Shown here piece by piece: positions 1 to 8,088 of a stretch of DNA of 64,000 nt (positions within the stretch are counted from its first letter, which is position 1; the number at the start of each line of letters is the position of its first letter). Where the stretch lies: positions 124,001-188,000 of the forward strand of contig JANSYR010000004.1 in assembly GCA_024742285.1 (NCBI GenBank). Direction: 5' to 3'. The notes beneath the pieces are model-generated. The model did no database searches. It was not told the DNA's origin and worked only from the letters and a program-made list of their open reading frames with translations. Origin of the DNA: a bacterium (lineage in GTDB: Bacteria > Myxococcota_A > UBA9160 > UBA4427). Made by a program: the position numbers and the translations under genes.

Positions 1-92
1 GGATGGGCAAAGCGCAGGCTCTCCTCGAGCAACCGGGCCCGGGGGGCGTGGGACACGCGGTGTGCGACGACTATAGGGCAGTCGTCGCGCAA
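1..92 (-). CDS. Possible 5' end of a gene leaving the left edge
   Basis: An open minus-strand frame runs off the left edge. It would start at a TTG at 92 or a GTG at 56, and it encodes about 30 residues including LLEESLRFAH. The composition looks coding, but there is no convincing Shine-Dalgarno site and too little sequence to assign a family. It could equally be chance. Nothing else is visible between here and the stop of the acyl-CoA dehydrogenase at 208. Confidence 0.2.
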   Translation of the reverse strand, partial: MRDDCPIVVAHRVSHAPRARLLEESLRFAH

Positions 93-207
93 AGGATGCG
101 CGAGGGCGGCGGGGCGGCGGGGCGGCGATCGATGGGGAGGGCCGCGGGCGCGCGATCGGTTCCGCGCGATCGCGCGCCGCGGAGCCGGACTCGGGGCGTC
201 CCGTCGA

Positions 208-1323
208 TCAGGCCGCGGCGATCATCCGGCCGAGCCGTCGCAGATGATGCGTCGAGCCTCCGAGGATCAGCTCGATGTGGCGGGCGTGGACGTAGTAGCG
301 GTGGACGGGGTACTCGCGGTCGACCCCGATCCCGCCGTGGATGTGCTGGGCGGCGAAGGTCACGCGGAAGCCCGCCTCGCTCGCGAGGTGTTTGGCAATC
401 GCGACCTCTTCGTCGGCCTCGCGACCGACGGCGATCCGCCAGGCCACCTCGAGCGCGGAGAGCCGCACGGTCTGCGTGTCGATGTACGCGTCGCTCTCGC
501 GATGGGACACCGATTGGAACATCGCGATCGGCTGGTCGAACTGCTTCCGCGTCTTCGAGTACTCGGCCGTCATCTCGAGCGCGGCCTCGAGGCAACCGAG
601 CAGCTCGTTGCAGAGGGCGGCGTTCGCACGCAGGTCGATCCACTCGATGATCTCGCGGCCCTGCGTGAGGCCGCCGAGGAGCGCATCGCCGGCGACTTCC
701 ACACCGTCGAGGGTCAGCTTCGCCTCGGGCCGATAGCTCGTCGTCTCGAGCGACTCGATCCTCACGCCGTCCGCCTTCGGATCGACGAGGAAGACCGCGG
801 GCCCCTCGTCGGTCGCAGCGGAGACCAGGACGAGGTCCGCGATCTGGCCCGCCGGCACGTAGGACTTCACGCCGCGAAGCCGGAAGCCCGACTCCGTCGC
901 CGTCGCCTCGACGCCGGGTCGCTCGATCTCGCCCTCTGGCTCGACGAGCGCGGCGGTCAGGATCTTCCGTCCCGCCGCGACCTCCGGCAGGATCGACTTC
1001 TTCTGCTCCTCGGTCCCGAACGCGGCGATCGGGAGCGCACCCAGCACGGCGGTCTCGAAGTAGGGGATGGCCGCCGTGGTCCGACCCACGTGTTCGAGGA
1101 CCCCGCAGACCTCGAGGAACGAGAGACCGCCGCCGTCGTACTCGGACGGGACGGCGACGCCGACGAGCCCGGCTTCGCCGACGGTCGCCCAGAGGTCGGC
1201 GTCGAAGCGCGGACCGTCGCCGCGCTCGAGGGCCAGGAGCTTCTCTGCCGGGGAGCCTTCGGAGAGGATCTGCGACGCGAGGTCGAAGATCGCCTGCTGT
1301 TCTTCGCTGTAGCTGAAGTCCAT
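208..1323 (-). CDS. Acyl-CoA dehydrogenase family protein (short type, 371 aa)
   Basis: This is a flavin-dependent acyl-CoA dehydrogenase, which would put an alpha-beta double bond into a CoA thioester using FAD and pass electrons to electron-transfer flavoprotein. The start MDFSYSEEQQAIFDLA is the usual N-terminal helix of the family, and the C-terminal domain holds HIHGGIGVDREYPVHRYY followed by GSTHHLRRLGR. That ending is typical of the partner-type subunits that work next to a second dehydrogenase. It lies 30 bp downstream of another acyl-CoA dehydrogenase on the same strand, so the two are probably cotranscribed and may form a mixed complex, as known for sterol side-chain dehydrogenases of actinobacteria. 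The substrate cannot be read from the sequence. Confidence 0.9.
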   Translation of the reverse strand: MDFSYSEEQQAIFDLASQILSEGSPAEKLLALERGDGPRFDADLWATVGEAGLVGVAVPSEYDGGGLSFLEVCGVLEHVGRTTAAIPYFETAVLGALPIAAFGTEEQKKSILPEVAAGRKILTAALVEPEGEIERPGVEATATESGFRLRGVKSYVPAGQIADLVLVSAATDEGPAVFLVDPKADGVRIESLETTSYRPEAKLTLDGVEVAGDALLGGLTQGREIIEWIDLRANAALCNELLGCLEAALEMTAEYSKTRKQFDQPIAMFQSVSHRESDAYIDTQTVRLSALEVAWRIAVGREADEEVAIAKHLASEAGFRVTFAAQHIHGGIGVDREYPVHRYYVHARHIELILGGSTHHLRRLGRMIAAA

Positions 1324-1353
1324 GTTCGTCTCGCTCTCTATTCTCGTCTTCTA

Positions 1354-2550
1354 CTACATGCGCGGGATGCGCGGCAGACCGAGGCCGAAGAGACCGATCA
1401 GGTCGCGCTGGATCTCGTTGGTGCCGCCACCGAAGGTCAGGATCAGGAGGCTGCGATAGAGCATCTCGACCATGCCGTCCGCGACCAGCTCGTCGGCCTT
1501 GCCGTCGGGCCGCAGATAGGCGCGCTGGCCCATCACCTCCATCATGAGCCGGAAGGCTTCGAGGAAGAACTCGGTCCCGTAGACCTTGATCGTCGACGCG
1601 TCGGCCGGGTTCAGCTTCCGCCCCTCGGCCGCCGTCCAGGCCACCTTCCAGTTGAGCAGCCGAAGCGCGTGCAGCCCCGCCTTCACCTTGGCGAGATTGA
1701 CCTGGACCCACTCGTCGTCGATCACCCGGCCACCGTCCGGCCGCTTCGTGTCCTTCGCCCACTGGACGACGGCGTCGTAGGCGCCCTCGATCATCCCGGG
1801 CGCGCAGAGGGTCACGCGTTCGTGGTTCAGCTGGCCGGTGATCAGCTTCCAGCCCTGGTTGAGGCCTCCGACGAGGTTCTCCGCCTGGACGCGCACGTCG
1901 TCGTAGAAGACTGCCGCGATGTCGTGGCTCGAGAGCAGGTCGAGCGTGTCGACGCGGATGCCCGGCGTCTTCATGTCGACGAGGAACATCGACAGGCCGC
2001 CGTGCTTGTCGGCCTTCTGGTCCGTCCGAACCGCGAGCCAGCAGTAGTCGGCGTCGGAGGCGAGGCTCGTCCAGAGCTTCTGCCCGTTGATGATGTAGTC
2101 GCCACTCCCGTCGTCGGCGAGATCGGCGCGGGTCTGGAGCGCGGCGAGATCCGTACCCGCCTGCGGCTCGGAGTAGCCGATGCAGAAGTGGATCTCGCCC
2201 GCGAGGATCTTCGGCAGGAAGCGCTTCTTCTGCTCCTCGTTTCCGTTCACCATCAGCGTCGGCCCGACGGTGTTCACCGTCAGCATCGGCACCGGCGCCC
2301 GCGCCCGCATCGACTCGTCGAAGAAGACGAACTGCTCGATCTCGCTCCGCCCCTGGCCGCCGAACTCCTTCGGCCAACCGATCCCGAGCCAGCCGTCCTT
2401 GCCCATCTGGCGCGTGATCTCGCGCGTCGTCGGACCGATGCCGTGCTCCTTGGCGAGCTCGGCCTTGATCTCGGGCGTCAAGAGGCGGCTGTAGTAGGCG
2501 CGCAGCTCCTGGCGCAGCGCCTCCTGCTCTTCGTTGTATCCGATGTACAT
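1354..2550 (-). CDS. Acyl-CoA dehydrogenase (398 aa)
   Basis: This is a full-length acyl-CoA dehydrogenase. The N-terminal helical domain starts MYIGYNEEQEALRQELRAYY. The middle beta domain holds IGYSEPQAGTDLAALQTRA, the usual flavin and substrate segment. The C-terminal domain ends in LTFGGGTNEIQRDLIG, a family hallmark near the flavin. The ATG at 2550 follows a GGAG sequence at normal spacing. It is the first gene of a pair with the dehydrogenase at 208-1323. The long, bulky-substrate-type sequence and the pairing suggest oxidation of a branched or ring-bearing acyl-CoA rather than a simple fatty acid, but that is inference. Confidence 0.92.
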   Translation of the reverse strand: MYIGYNEEQEALRQELRAYYSRLLTPEIKAELAKEHGIGPTTREITRQMGKDGWLGIGWPKEFGGQGRSEIEQFVFFDESMRARAPVPMLTVNTVGPTLMVNGNEEQKKRFLPKILAGEIHFCIGYSEPQAGTDLAALQTRADLADDGSGDYIINGQKLWTSLASDADYCWLAVRTDQKADKHGGLSMFLVDMKTPGIRVDTLDLLSSHDIAAVFYDDVRVQAENLVGGLNQGWKLITGQLNHERVTLCAPGMIEGAYDAVVQWAKDTKRPDGGRVIDDEWVQVNLAKVKAGLHALRLLNWKVAWTAAEGRKLNPADASTIKVYGTEFFLEAFRLMMEVMGQRAYLRPDGKADELVADGMVEMLYRSLLILTFGGGTNEIQRDLIGLFGLGLPRIPRM

Positions 2551-2635
2551 GGCGTTTCTCCAGCGAGAGCTGGAGGATCAGCGAAGCGTGCCCGGGGCGC
2601 CAGCGCGGCGACCGGCGAGCCACGGCTCGCGCGAC

Positions 2636-3400
2636 TCAGTCGCTACGCGGGCGCGCGGCGCCCATCGCGACCAGCCCCAGCCCGAGCAGGAGCGCTATCG
2701 AGGGCTCCGGGATGACGAAGAGCACGTCGAGGCCCTGCGGGTTACCGCGGGTCCAGGGTTGCCGGATCGTGAAGTCATACCGCCCGGGCTGGAGTACGCC
2801 CTCACGGCGGATCGATTGATATCCGGCCGGCGCCCGTAGGCCGAAGATCGATTCGAAGTCATTGATCGGGAAGTTGGGATTCCGAAGAAGACCAATCCGG
2901 CCGTCGCCGGGGCCCGGCGGCGGCCGATTCACGCTCGTCACGTCGATCATGTACGGCGTCGGCTGGTCGATCTGGAGGACTGCGCGCAGCCAGGAGCGTC
3001 CGTTCCCGCCGGTTCGCTCGATCGTGAAGTAGTTCCAGTCGACGAGGTCGGGATCAGCGACGCCGACCGAGGAATCCTCTCCGATGCCCGTCACGCGCGT
3101 CGAGAACGCGATCCGCGTGGGCGTCACCTCCGACTCGAGCGCGATTCGACCGTAGCCGTCCGCCACGCGCTCGCTTCCCGCCATCCGTTCTTCGAGCGTG
3201 GGATTCCAGACTCCGAAGTCCTCGGATTCAGCCTGATGGGGCGAGAAGTCCGTGACGAACCCCCAATAGGGTTCGTATGTGTAGGACGCGAAGACCTCGA
3301 TCTCGCGCCGCACCTCGACGATCGAGGCCGACGCCGGGCCGGACGCCAGAATGGCGATCGCCACCATCGTGCAACGGATCCACGCGCGGCCTCGAGACAT
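2636..3400 (-). CDS. PEP-CTERM sorting domain protein, secreted
   Basis: A 254-residue exported protein. Residues 1-25 form a signal peptide (basic start, hydrophobic core, ASA-type end). The C-terminus has IPEP at about 230-233, then a hydrophobic stretch and a basic tail, the PEP-CTERM signal that exosortase (EpsH/XrtA type) recognises and cleaves. The body is beta-rich and gives no family match by eye. Such proteins are usually surface or matrix proteins made with exopolysaccharide. No exosortase gene is in this window. The start codon sits just behind a Shine-Dalgarno sequence that lies in a perfect hairpin (3405-3423), which suggests control of translation. Confidence 0.85.
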   Translation of the reverse strand: MSRGRAWIRCTMVAIAILASGPASASIVEVRREIEVFASYTYEPYWGFVTDFSPHQAESEDFGVWNPTLEERMAGSERVADGYGRIALESEVTPTRIAFSTRVTGIGEDSSVGVADPDLVDWNYFTIERTGGNGRSWLRAVLQIDQPTPYMIDVTSVNRPPPGPGDGRIGLLRNPNFPINDFESIFGLRAPAGYQSIRREGVLQPGRYDFTIRQPWTRGNPQGLDVLFVIPEPSIALLLGLGLVAMGAARPRSD

Positions 3401-3404
3401 GATT

Positions 3405-3423
3405 CTCCTCTGCTGGAGAGGAG
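3405..3423 (-). promoter_or_regulatory. Hairpin covering the ribosome binding site of the PEP-CTERM gene
   Basis: Read on the minus strand, CTCCTCT (3423-3417) and AGAGGAG (3411-3405) form a perfect 7-bp stem around a CCAGC loop. The 3' arm contains the AGGAG Shine-Dalgarno sequence, four bases before the ATG at 3400. When folded, the leader would hide the ribosome binding site. This could be a simple translational switch (thermosensor, protein- or sRNA-controlled) or a chance result of a purine-rich site. Confidence 0.5.
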
Positions 3424-3523
3424 TGGTCCCGAGGGGCCGATTGTGGGGAGGAAGTTCGCGGGCGCGCTCACGAATTCGCGATCGGCAATCTCTTCACGCC
3501 TCGCCGATCGCTCGACCTCCTCT

Positions 3524-4204
3524 TCACGCGTCGGGCAGCGGCCCCGTCCACTGCGCCCGTTGCGAGATCTCGAGCAGGTTCCCGTCCGGATCACGGACCA
3601 TCGCCATCCGCGCCACCTCGCCGAGATTCATCGGGCGGACGACGACCTCACCCCCGGCTTCCTCGACCCGCGCCGTCTCGGCGTCGCAGTCGCGGATCTG
3701 GACCGTCAGGTAGAGCCACCCGCGCTGGGCCTGCGCGAATCCGCTCGGCGCGTCGTCGCGCTCCTCGAAGAGCAGGACCGAGTCGCCGCACCGCACGCGA
3801 TCGCGCGCCTCCTCCGTGAAGCCCAGCACGTCCCGGTAGTACGCCATCGTCCGGGCGAGGTCGCGGACCGCGATGCGAACACCGATCTGTGTCACCCCCT
3901 CGGTCCCGGTCGGTACGAAGACGACGCGATTGCCGTCCGGATCCGCCATCTCGCGCGGGGCATCGAGCTCGTCCCGCGCGATCAGCAGCGCCTGAATCCC
4001 CGAGCGCTGGTCCCCCGTGAGCGCTTTGCGGACGTTCACCTTCACGACCGTCCCGCGTTCGTCGAAGCGGTACTGGACCTGATCCTTCACGACCGGGATC
4101 GAGTGGTCGAAGACGAGCCCCGCCTCGTCCCGCCAGAAGTCCACGACGGCGGGATCCTCGCTCACGAGGCCCACGTCGAGCTGGCTCTTCACGACCTCGA
4201 TCAC
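3524..4204 (-). CDS. VOC (glyoxalase/dioxygenase fold) protein, two-module
   Basis: A 226-residue vicinal-oxygen-chelate protein with two beta-alpha-beta-beta-beta modules. The first covers about 1-110 (LDVGLVSEDPAVVDFWRDE). The second covers about 115-220 (IGVRIAVRDLARTMAYYRDV and then MVRDPDGNLLEIS, the usual metal-ligand end). VOC proteins bind a divalent metal and act as lyases, dioxygenases or isomerases, and the exact reaction is not evident. The GTG at 4204 overlaps the TGA of the upstream SDR gene (GTGA), so the two are translationally coupled. I chose this start because longer versions of the frame only run through the SDR gene in the wrong frame. Confidence 0.8.
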   Translation of the reverse strand: MIEVVKSQLDVGLVSEDPAVVDFWRDEAGLVFDHSIPVVKDQVQYRFDERGTVVKVNVRKALTGDQRSGIQALLIARDELDAPREMADPDGNRVVFVPTGTEGVTQIGVRIAVRDLARTMAYYRDVLGFTEEARDRVRCGDSVLLFEERDDAPSGFAQAQRGWLYLTVQIRDCDAETARVEEAGGEVVVRPMNLGEVARMAMVRDPDGNLLEISQRAQWTGPLPDA

Positions 4205-5115
4205 GCACTCTCCTCCGCGAGCGCCGCGTCGACCGCCTTCGCCAGGTCGGCCTGCGTCCACGGGCCGTCTTCCGGCGCTCTCGCCCCGACCGGCTTCTCC
4301 TGCACGATCGGGAAGAGGCCGACGTAGGGGCCGGAGGCAGTGAAGATCCGGCCGTTGACGTGCTTCGCCGCGTCGCTCAGCAGGTACGCGTAGATCGGCG
4401 CGCACTCTTCGGGCGGCGGCGAATTCAGGCTGATCTCGGCGAGCCCGTCCGACAGGATCCCCCGCGCCTCGAGCCCGCGGATCATCTCCTCGTAGTCGGG
4501 CCCGGTCGACAGACGGGTCTTCGCGCCGGGGCAGACCGCGTTGCAGCGGATCCCGACCTCGGCGAGATCCGTCGCCATGCACCAGGTGAGCGAGTTGATG
4601 CCGCCCTTGGCCGCGGGGTAGGCGCTTCCGCCGTACATGCCGAGGAAGCCGTGGCTGCTCGTGTTCACGATCACGCCGCCGCCTGCCTCCCGCAGATGCG
4701 GAATCGCGGCGCGGGAGCAGAGGAAGGTGCCGTCGAGGTGGACGGAGACGACTCGGGACCAATCGTCGATCTCGATCTCCTGGATCCCGTTCGCCGGCTT
4801 CCCGGGGATTCCGGCGCAGTTCACCAGTCCGTCGAGGCCGCCCCAGGTGTCGACCGCGGTCCGCATGATCGCCTCCGCCGCCGAGGGCTCCGCGACGGAC
4901 CCCACGCAGGCGGCGCCCTGGCCTCCCGCCGCGACGAGCTCGTCGACGAGCCCGGCGAGTCGCGCCTCGGCCGCCGCACGGCCGCCTTCGCCCCCTCCGG
5001 ACGCGTTCACGACGACCCGTGCGCCCTCGCTCGCCAGGCACAGGGCGATCGCCCTTCCAATGCCTTCGCTCGAGCCCGTCACCACGATTCGAAGCCCTTC
5101 GAGGACCCGCGTCAT
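4201..5115 (-). CDS. SDR family NAD(P)-dependent oxidoreductase
   Basis: A classical short-chain dehydrogenase/reductase of 304 residues. The cofactor site VTGSSEGIGRA is at the N-terminus. The active-site Ser lies in NTSSHG and the catalytic Tyr-Lys pair in AYPAAKGG. The start at 5115 (MTRVLEG) follows an AGAAAGGA ribosome site; the ATG 11 codons upstream would add a basic stretch outside the fold. The gene is first of a two-gene unit with the VOC protein at 3524-4204 and is divergent from the amidohydrolase-like gene at 5202. Its setting beside acyl-CoA dehydrogenases suggests it oxidises or reduces a hydroxyacyl or ring intermediate; the substrate is unknown. Confidence 0.88.
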   Translation of the reverse strand: MTRVLEGLRIVVTGSSEGIGRAIALCLASEGARVVVNASGGGEGGRAAAEARLAGLVDELVAAGGQGAACVGSVAEPSAAEAIMRTAVDTWGGLDGLVNCAGIPGKPANGIQEIEIDDWSRVVSVHLDGTFLCSRAAIPHLREAGGGVIVNTSSHGFLGMYGGSAYPAAKGGINSLTWCMATDLAEVGIRCNAVCPGAKTRLSTGPDYEEMIRGLEARGILSDGLAEISLNSPPPEECAPIYAYLLSDAAKHVNGRIFTASGPYVGLFPIVQEKPVGARAPEDGPWTQADLAKAVDAALAEESA

Positions 5116-5201
5116 GAGTCGATTCCTTTCTCTATGATGGGCGCGCACCGTCGACCGGCGACGCAGCTCCGCGCGCCAATGAAACCCCAGGAATCCAGAC
5201 C

Positions 5202-6068
5202 ATGCCCATGCCCAGCGACATCCCGATCATCGACTGCATGATCGGCTTTCCCGCCAACGATTTCTCCCAGTACGAGTTCATCCGCAAGCAGCTGAAGGAT
5301 TCGCAGTCGCGGGACTCGTTCGACTTTCCCGTCGAGTACATGTTCAAGAACGTGCCCAAGGAGCTCTACGGGACCGAGAACCCGATCGACGTGACGCTCC
5401 ACGAGATGGACCGCTTCGGCGTCGAGAGGGGGCTGATCGGCGTGGGCGGCGACGTCTCGGCTAAGGCCTTGAAGGACCACCCGGATCGCTTCATCGCGAG
5501 CGGCTCCGTCGACCCGAACGAGGGCATGGACGGCATCCGCAAGATGGTCCAGCAGTACGAGGAATTCGGGGTCCGCGCGTTCGGCGCCTTCCCCGCCGGC
5601 TGCAACCCGCAGGTCGCGATCGATGCGCCGCAGTTCTATCCGATCTACGCGAAGTGCGTGGAGCTCGGCGTCCCGATCTTCGTCTGCGCCGGCGTGCCCG
5701 GACCGCGCTTCCCGATGGACTGCCAGCACGTCGAAAAGATCGACCGCGTCATGTACGACTTCCCCGAGCTCGTCTTCGTGACGCGCCACGGCTGCGAGCC
5801 GTGGGAGAAGCTCGCCATGAAGCTGATGCTCAAGTGGCCGAACCTCTACTACTCGACGTCCGCGTTCGCGCCCAAGCACTACCCGGACGAGATCGTGAAC
5901 TACGCGAACACCCGCGGCGCGGACAAGATCATCTACGCCGGCTACTTCCCGATGGGCCTCTCCCTCGAGCGGATCATGACGGACATGCCGAGCGTGCCCT
6001 TCCGCGATCACGTGTGGCCGAAGTTCCTCCGAGAGAACGCCGCGAAGGTGCTGAAGCTCGACCAGTAG
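5202..6068 (+). CDS. Amidohydrolase-2-like TIM-barrel protein with altered metal site
   Basis: A 288-residue protein with the layout of the amidohydrolase-2 family, which hydrolyses or decarboxylates ring carboxylates. Two hallmarks look changed. The N-terminal HxH metal motif is replaced by IIDCMIGFP. The late FGSDYP segment, whose Asp is catalytic, reads IIYAGYFP. The mid-barrel histidine in VTRHGCEPW is kept. Members of this shape are common beside lipid-degradation genes, but their activity is not settled, and a non-hydrolytic role is possible. AGGA eight bases before the ATG supports the start. The thioesterase gene follows 57 bp later on the same strand, probably in one transcript. Confidence 0.75.
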   Translation: MPMPSDIPIIDCMIGFPANDFSQYEFIRKQLKDSQSRDSFDFPVEYMFKNVPKELYGTENPIDVTLHEMDRFGVERGLIGVGGDVSAKALKDHPDRFIASGSVDPNEGMDGIRKMVQQYEEFGVRAFGAFPAGCNPQVAIDAPQFYPIYAKCVELGVPIFVCAGVPGPRFPMDCQHVEKIDRVMYDFPELVFVTRHGCEPWEKLAMKLMLKWPNLYYSTSAFAPKHYPDEIVNYANTRGADKIIYAGYFPMGLSLERIMTDMPSVPFRDHVWPKFLRENAAKVLKLDQ

Positions 6069-6125
6069 ACGAGTCGCTCCGTCTTTCTTCACGCCCCCGC
6101 CCTACGCGATCCGCCCCGAGAATCC

Positions 6126-6812
6126 ATGGACCGAACCGAACCCGACTACGACGCCCTCGAAGGCGCCGTCGGCGCCGTGCGCCGCCTGATCACCCATCTC
6201 CGCAAGACGACGGCCGATCCCGACGTGCTGCGCCGGATCGAGAAGGAGGCGAACGGCTTCGCCGACGAGCTGGCGCCCTTCGACCACGCCGGACCGTTTC
6301 AGCAGCGGAAGCTGATCCTCCGGGACGACGAAGACGGCAAGACCCCGCCGGAGACGAAGGACGCCGCCGAGTACTTCCCCTACAGCCCGGTCGTCGGCCC
6401 CCTCAATCCGATCGCCCCGAAGATCGAGTTCGAGCTCGTCGGCCGCGAGTACCACGCGACCCACGTCTTCGAGCCCCAGTACAACGGTCCGCCGACCGCC
6501 GTCCACGGCGGCGTCGTGGCCCTCGTCTTCGACGAGCTGCTCGGCGCCCTCGGCGCGATCCTCGAGGTCGGCGGCTTCACCGGCACGCTCGAGGTCGTCT
6601 ACCGCTCGCTCACCCCGCTCCACCAGCCCGTGCGCATGCGCAGCTGGATCGACGGGGAGGAAGGCGTGAAGACCTTCATCAAGGGCACGATGCACACGAC
6701 GGACCCGGACGGGACGGAGCGGCTGTGCGCCGAGGCGAAGGGCATCTTCATCCGCCCGAAGACCTCGTTCCTCGAGCACGCCCTCGCCCGCAGCAGCGCC
6801 GCGAAGGGCTAG
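6126..6812 (+). CDS. PaaI-type hot-dog thioesterase family protein
   Basis: A 228-residue protein. The C-terminal two thirds is a hot-dog domain with the family signature AVHGGVVALVFDELLG at about 125-140, in which the Asp (or the His-Gly-Gly turn) serves the thioester-hydrolysing site. The first 90 residues form a helical and linker extension seen in some family members. The expected role is cleaving acyl-CoA thioesters in the cytosol, which fits the nearby acyl-CoA dehydrogenases. A GC-rich hairpin follows the stop at once. Confidence 0.8.
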   Translation: MDRTEPDYDALEGAVGAVRRLITHLRKTTADPDVLRRIEKEANGFADELAPFDHAGPFQQRKLILRDDEDGKTPPETKDAAEYFPYSPVVGPLNPIAPKIEFELVGREYHATHVFEPQYNGPPTAVHGGVVALVFDELLGALGAILEVGGFTGTLEVVYRSLTPLHQPVRMRSWIDGEEGVKTFIKGTMHTTDPDGTERLCAEAKGIFIRPKTSFLEHALARSSAAKG

Positions 6813-6815
6813 ACC

Positions 6816-6835
6816 CGCCCGGAGCCCACCGGGCG
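6816..6835. terminator. Convergent GC-rich hairpin, likely terminator
   Basis: CGCCCGG (6816-6822) pairs with CCGGGCG (6829-6835) across a 6-base loop. It lies in the 28-bp gap between the convergent thioesterase and TraB-like genes. There is no long T-run, only ATTCGT, so termination strength is uncertain. It could serve both strands. Confidence 0.5.
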
Positions 6836-6840
6836 ATTCG

Positions 6841-8055
6841 TCAGGAGCTCGCCGGCTCCGCGACCGTGAGCGCGCCCCACAGGTTGCGCCACGAAATGAG
6901 CCGGACGTAGCGCATCGGGCCGGGCTCGAAGCCCTTCTCTTCGAGGACCCCCGCGACGCCGGGCATGTGCATCGCGCCCCAGGGTACGACGACCACGCGA
7001 TGCGTCTCGAGCTCGCGACCGATCGTGCGGAGCAGATGCTCGTTGCGGTACTGGACGATGTCGGACATCACGACCTGCATCAGCTGGGGCGACGACAGGT
7101 GCTGCTGGTAGAGGGAGAGCAGCACGCTCAGGGACGAGTCGGTTTCGTAGAGACGACCGACCCCGCCGATCCAGTCAACCGTCACTTCGCCGAAGTCGGA
7201 TACGTCGACATCGGCATGAAGGAACTCCGGCAGAGACCCCGGCTCCTCGTTTCGCTCCACCGACTCCCACACGTAGCGCTCGATCGGCTGTTGCTGCTCG
7301 AGCCCGAGAACGGCCGCGACCCCCTCGTAGTCGAGCTCGCCTTCGAGCAGTCCCTGCTCGTCGGTCACGCCTTCGGTCAGGACGACCACGGAGTGATCGG
7401 AGCGGGTGAGGCCTTCGAAGATCGCGTCGTAACCCTCGCGCTCCCCGATATGCATCATGCCGATCAGGTGGACCCTTCGATCCCCTGCGTGATAGACGCG
7501 GTTCCCGATGAGTACGCCTCGCCCGTCGAAGCGGACGAAGTCGTCGGTGAGACGGGTGAGCGATGAGACGACGATGGTCAGCGAGAACGCGATGAACGCC
7601 AGGAGCGCGTAGGCGATCATGCTCGTTCCGACCAGGAAGAAACGCGGAATCGAAACCCCCGGCTTCTCGAACCACCCGCGATCGAAGAGCAAGCGCCCGC
7701 CGCCGCGCACGGCCCAGACCACCGAGTGCGCGTAGACGGCGATTCCCATCTGGACGCAAGCGGCCGGGATGCCGATGGCCGCGGTCGTGCCGAACACGTC
7801 GGCGAACGAGGCGACGAGGACGAAGCCCGTCGCGGAGACGATGATCGGTAGAAAGATGCGGAGCGGCAGCCTCCGGTCGAGGCTGACGAGCGGGATCGCG
7901 AGGACGCTGAGCCCGAGCGCGAGGTTCGCGAGATGGAAGCGAGGGGTCTCCAGGGCCGTCCAGCGGGTCAGCTCATGGACGAGGGAGACGGCCCCGTCGA
8001 CGGTGTACGCCAGGAGGACCGCGTTCGCGAAGATCTGCAGGAGGCGAGGGGGCAC
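6841..8055 (-). CDS. TraB/TIKI-like membrane protein
   Basis: A 404-residue protein. Residues 1-165 hold about four or five hydrophobic segments. The rest is a soluble domain of the TraB/TIKI/GumN type, with HLIGMMHIGE at about 196-205 (the metal-binding GxxH), VVLTEGV shortly after, and GAMHMPGV near the C-terminus. The fold is related to EreA/ChaN; TIKI members are metalloproteases. Here the catalytic part is fused behind membrane helices, so it may act at the membrane face on a peptide or signalling substrate, but this is inference. GTG start at 8055. Confidence 0.7.
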   Translation of the reverse strand: MPPRLLQIFANAVLLAYTVDGAVSLVHELTRWTALETPRFHLANLALGLSVLAIPLVSLDRRLPLRIFLPIIVSATGFVLVASFADVFGTTAAIGIPAACVQMGIAVYAHSVVWAVRGGGRLLFDRGWFEKPGVSIPRFFLVGTSMIAYALLAFIAFSLTIVVSSLTRLTDDFVRFDGRGVLIGNRVYHAGDRRVHLIGMMHIGEREGYDAIFEGLTRSDHSVVVLTEGVTDEQGLLEGELDYEGVAAVLGLEQQQPIERYVWESVERNEEPGSLPEFLHADVDVSDFGEVTVDWIGGVGRLYETDSSLSVLLSLYQQHLSSPQLMQVVMSDIVQYRNEHLLRTIGRELETHRVVVVPWGAMHMPGVAGVLEEKGFEPGPMRYVRLISWRNLWGALTVAEPASS

Positions 8056-8088
8056 GCGCTCAGCATAGGGCCCCCGCGATCCGCGCGC

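Noticed and set aside
71-2623. Very long opposite-frame ORF across both acyl-CoA dehydrogenase genes
   Set aside because: It is Arg/Pro-rich, matches no family and overlaps two complete genes. Long shadows are expected at this GC content.
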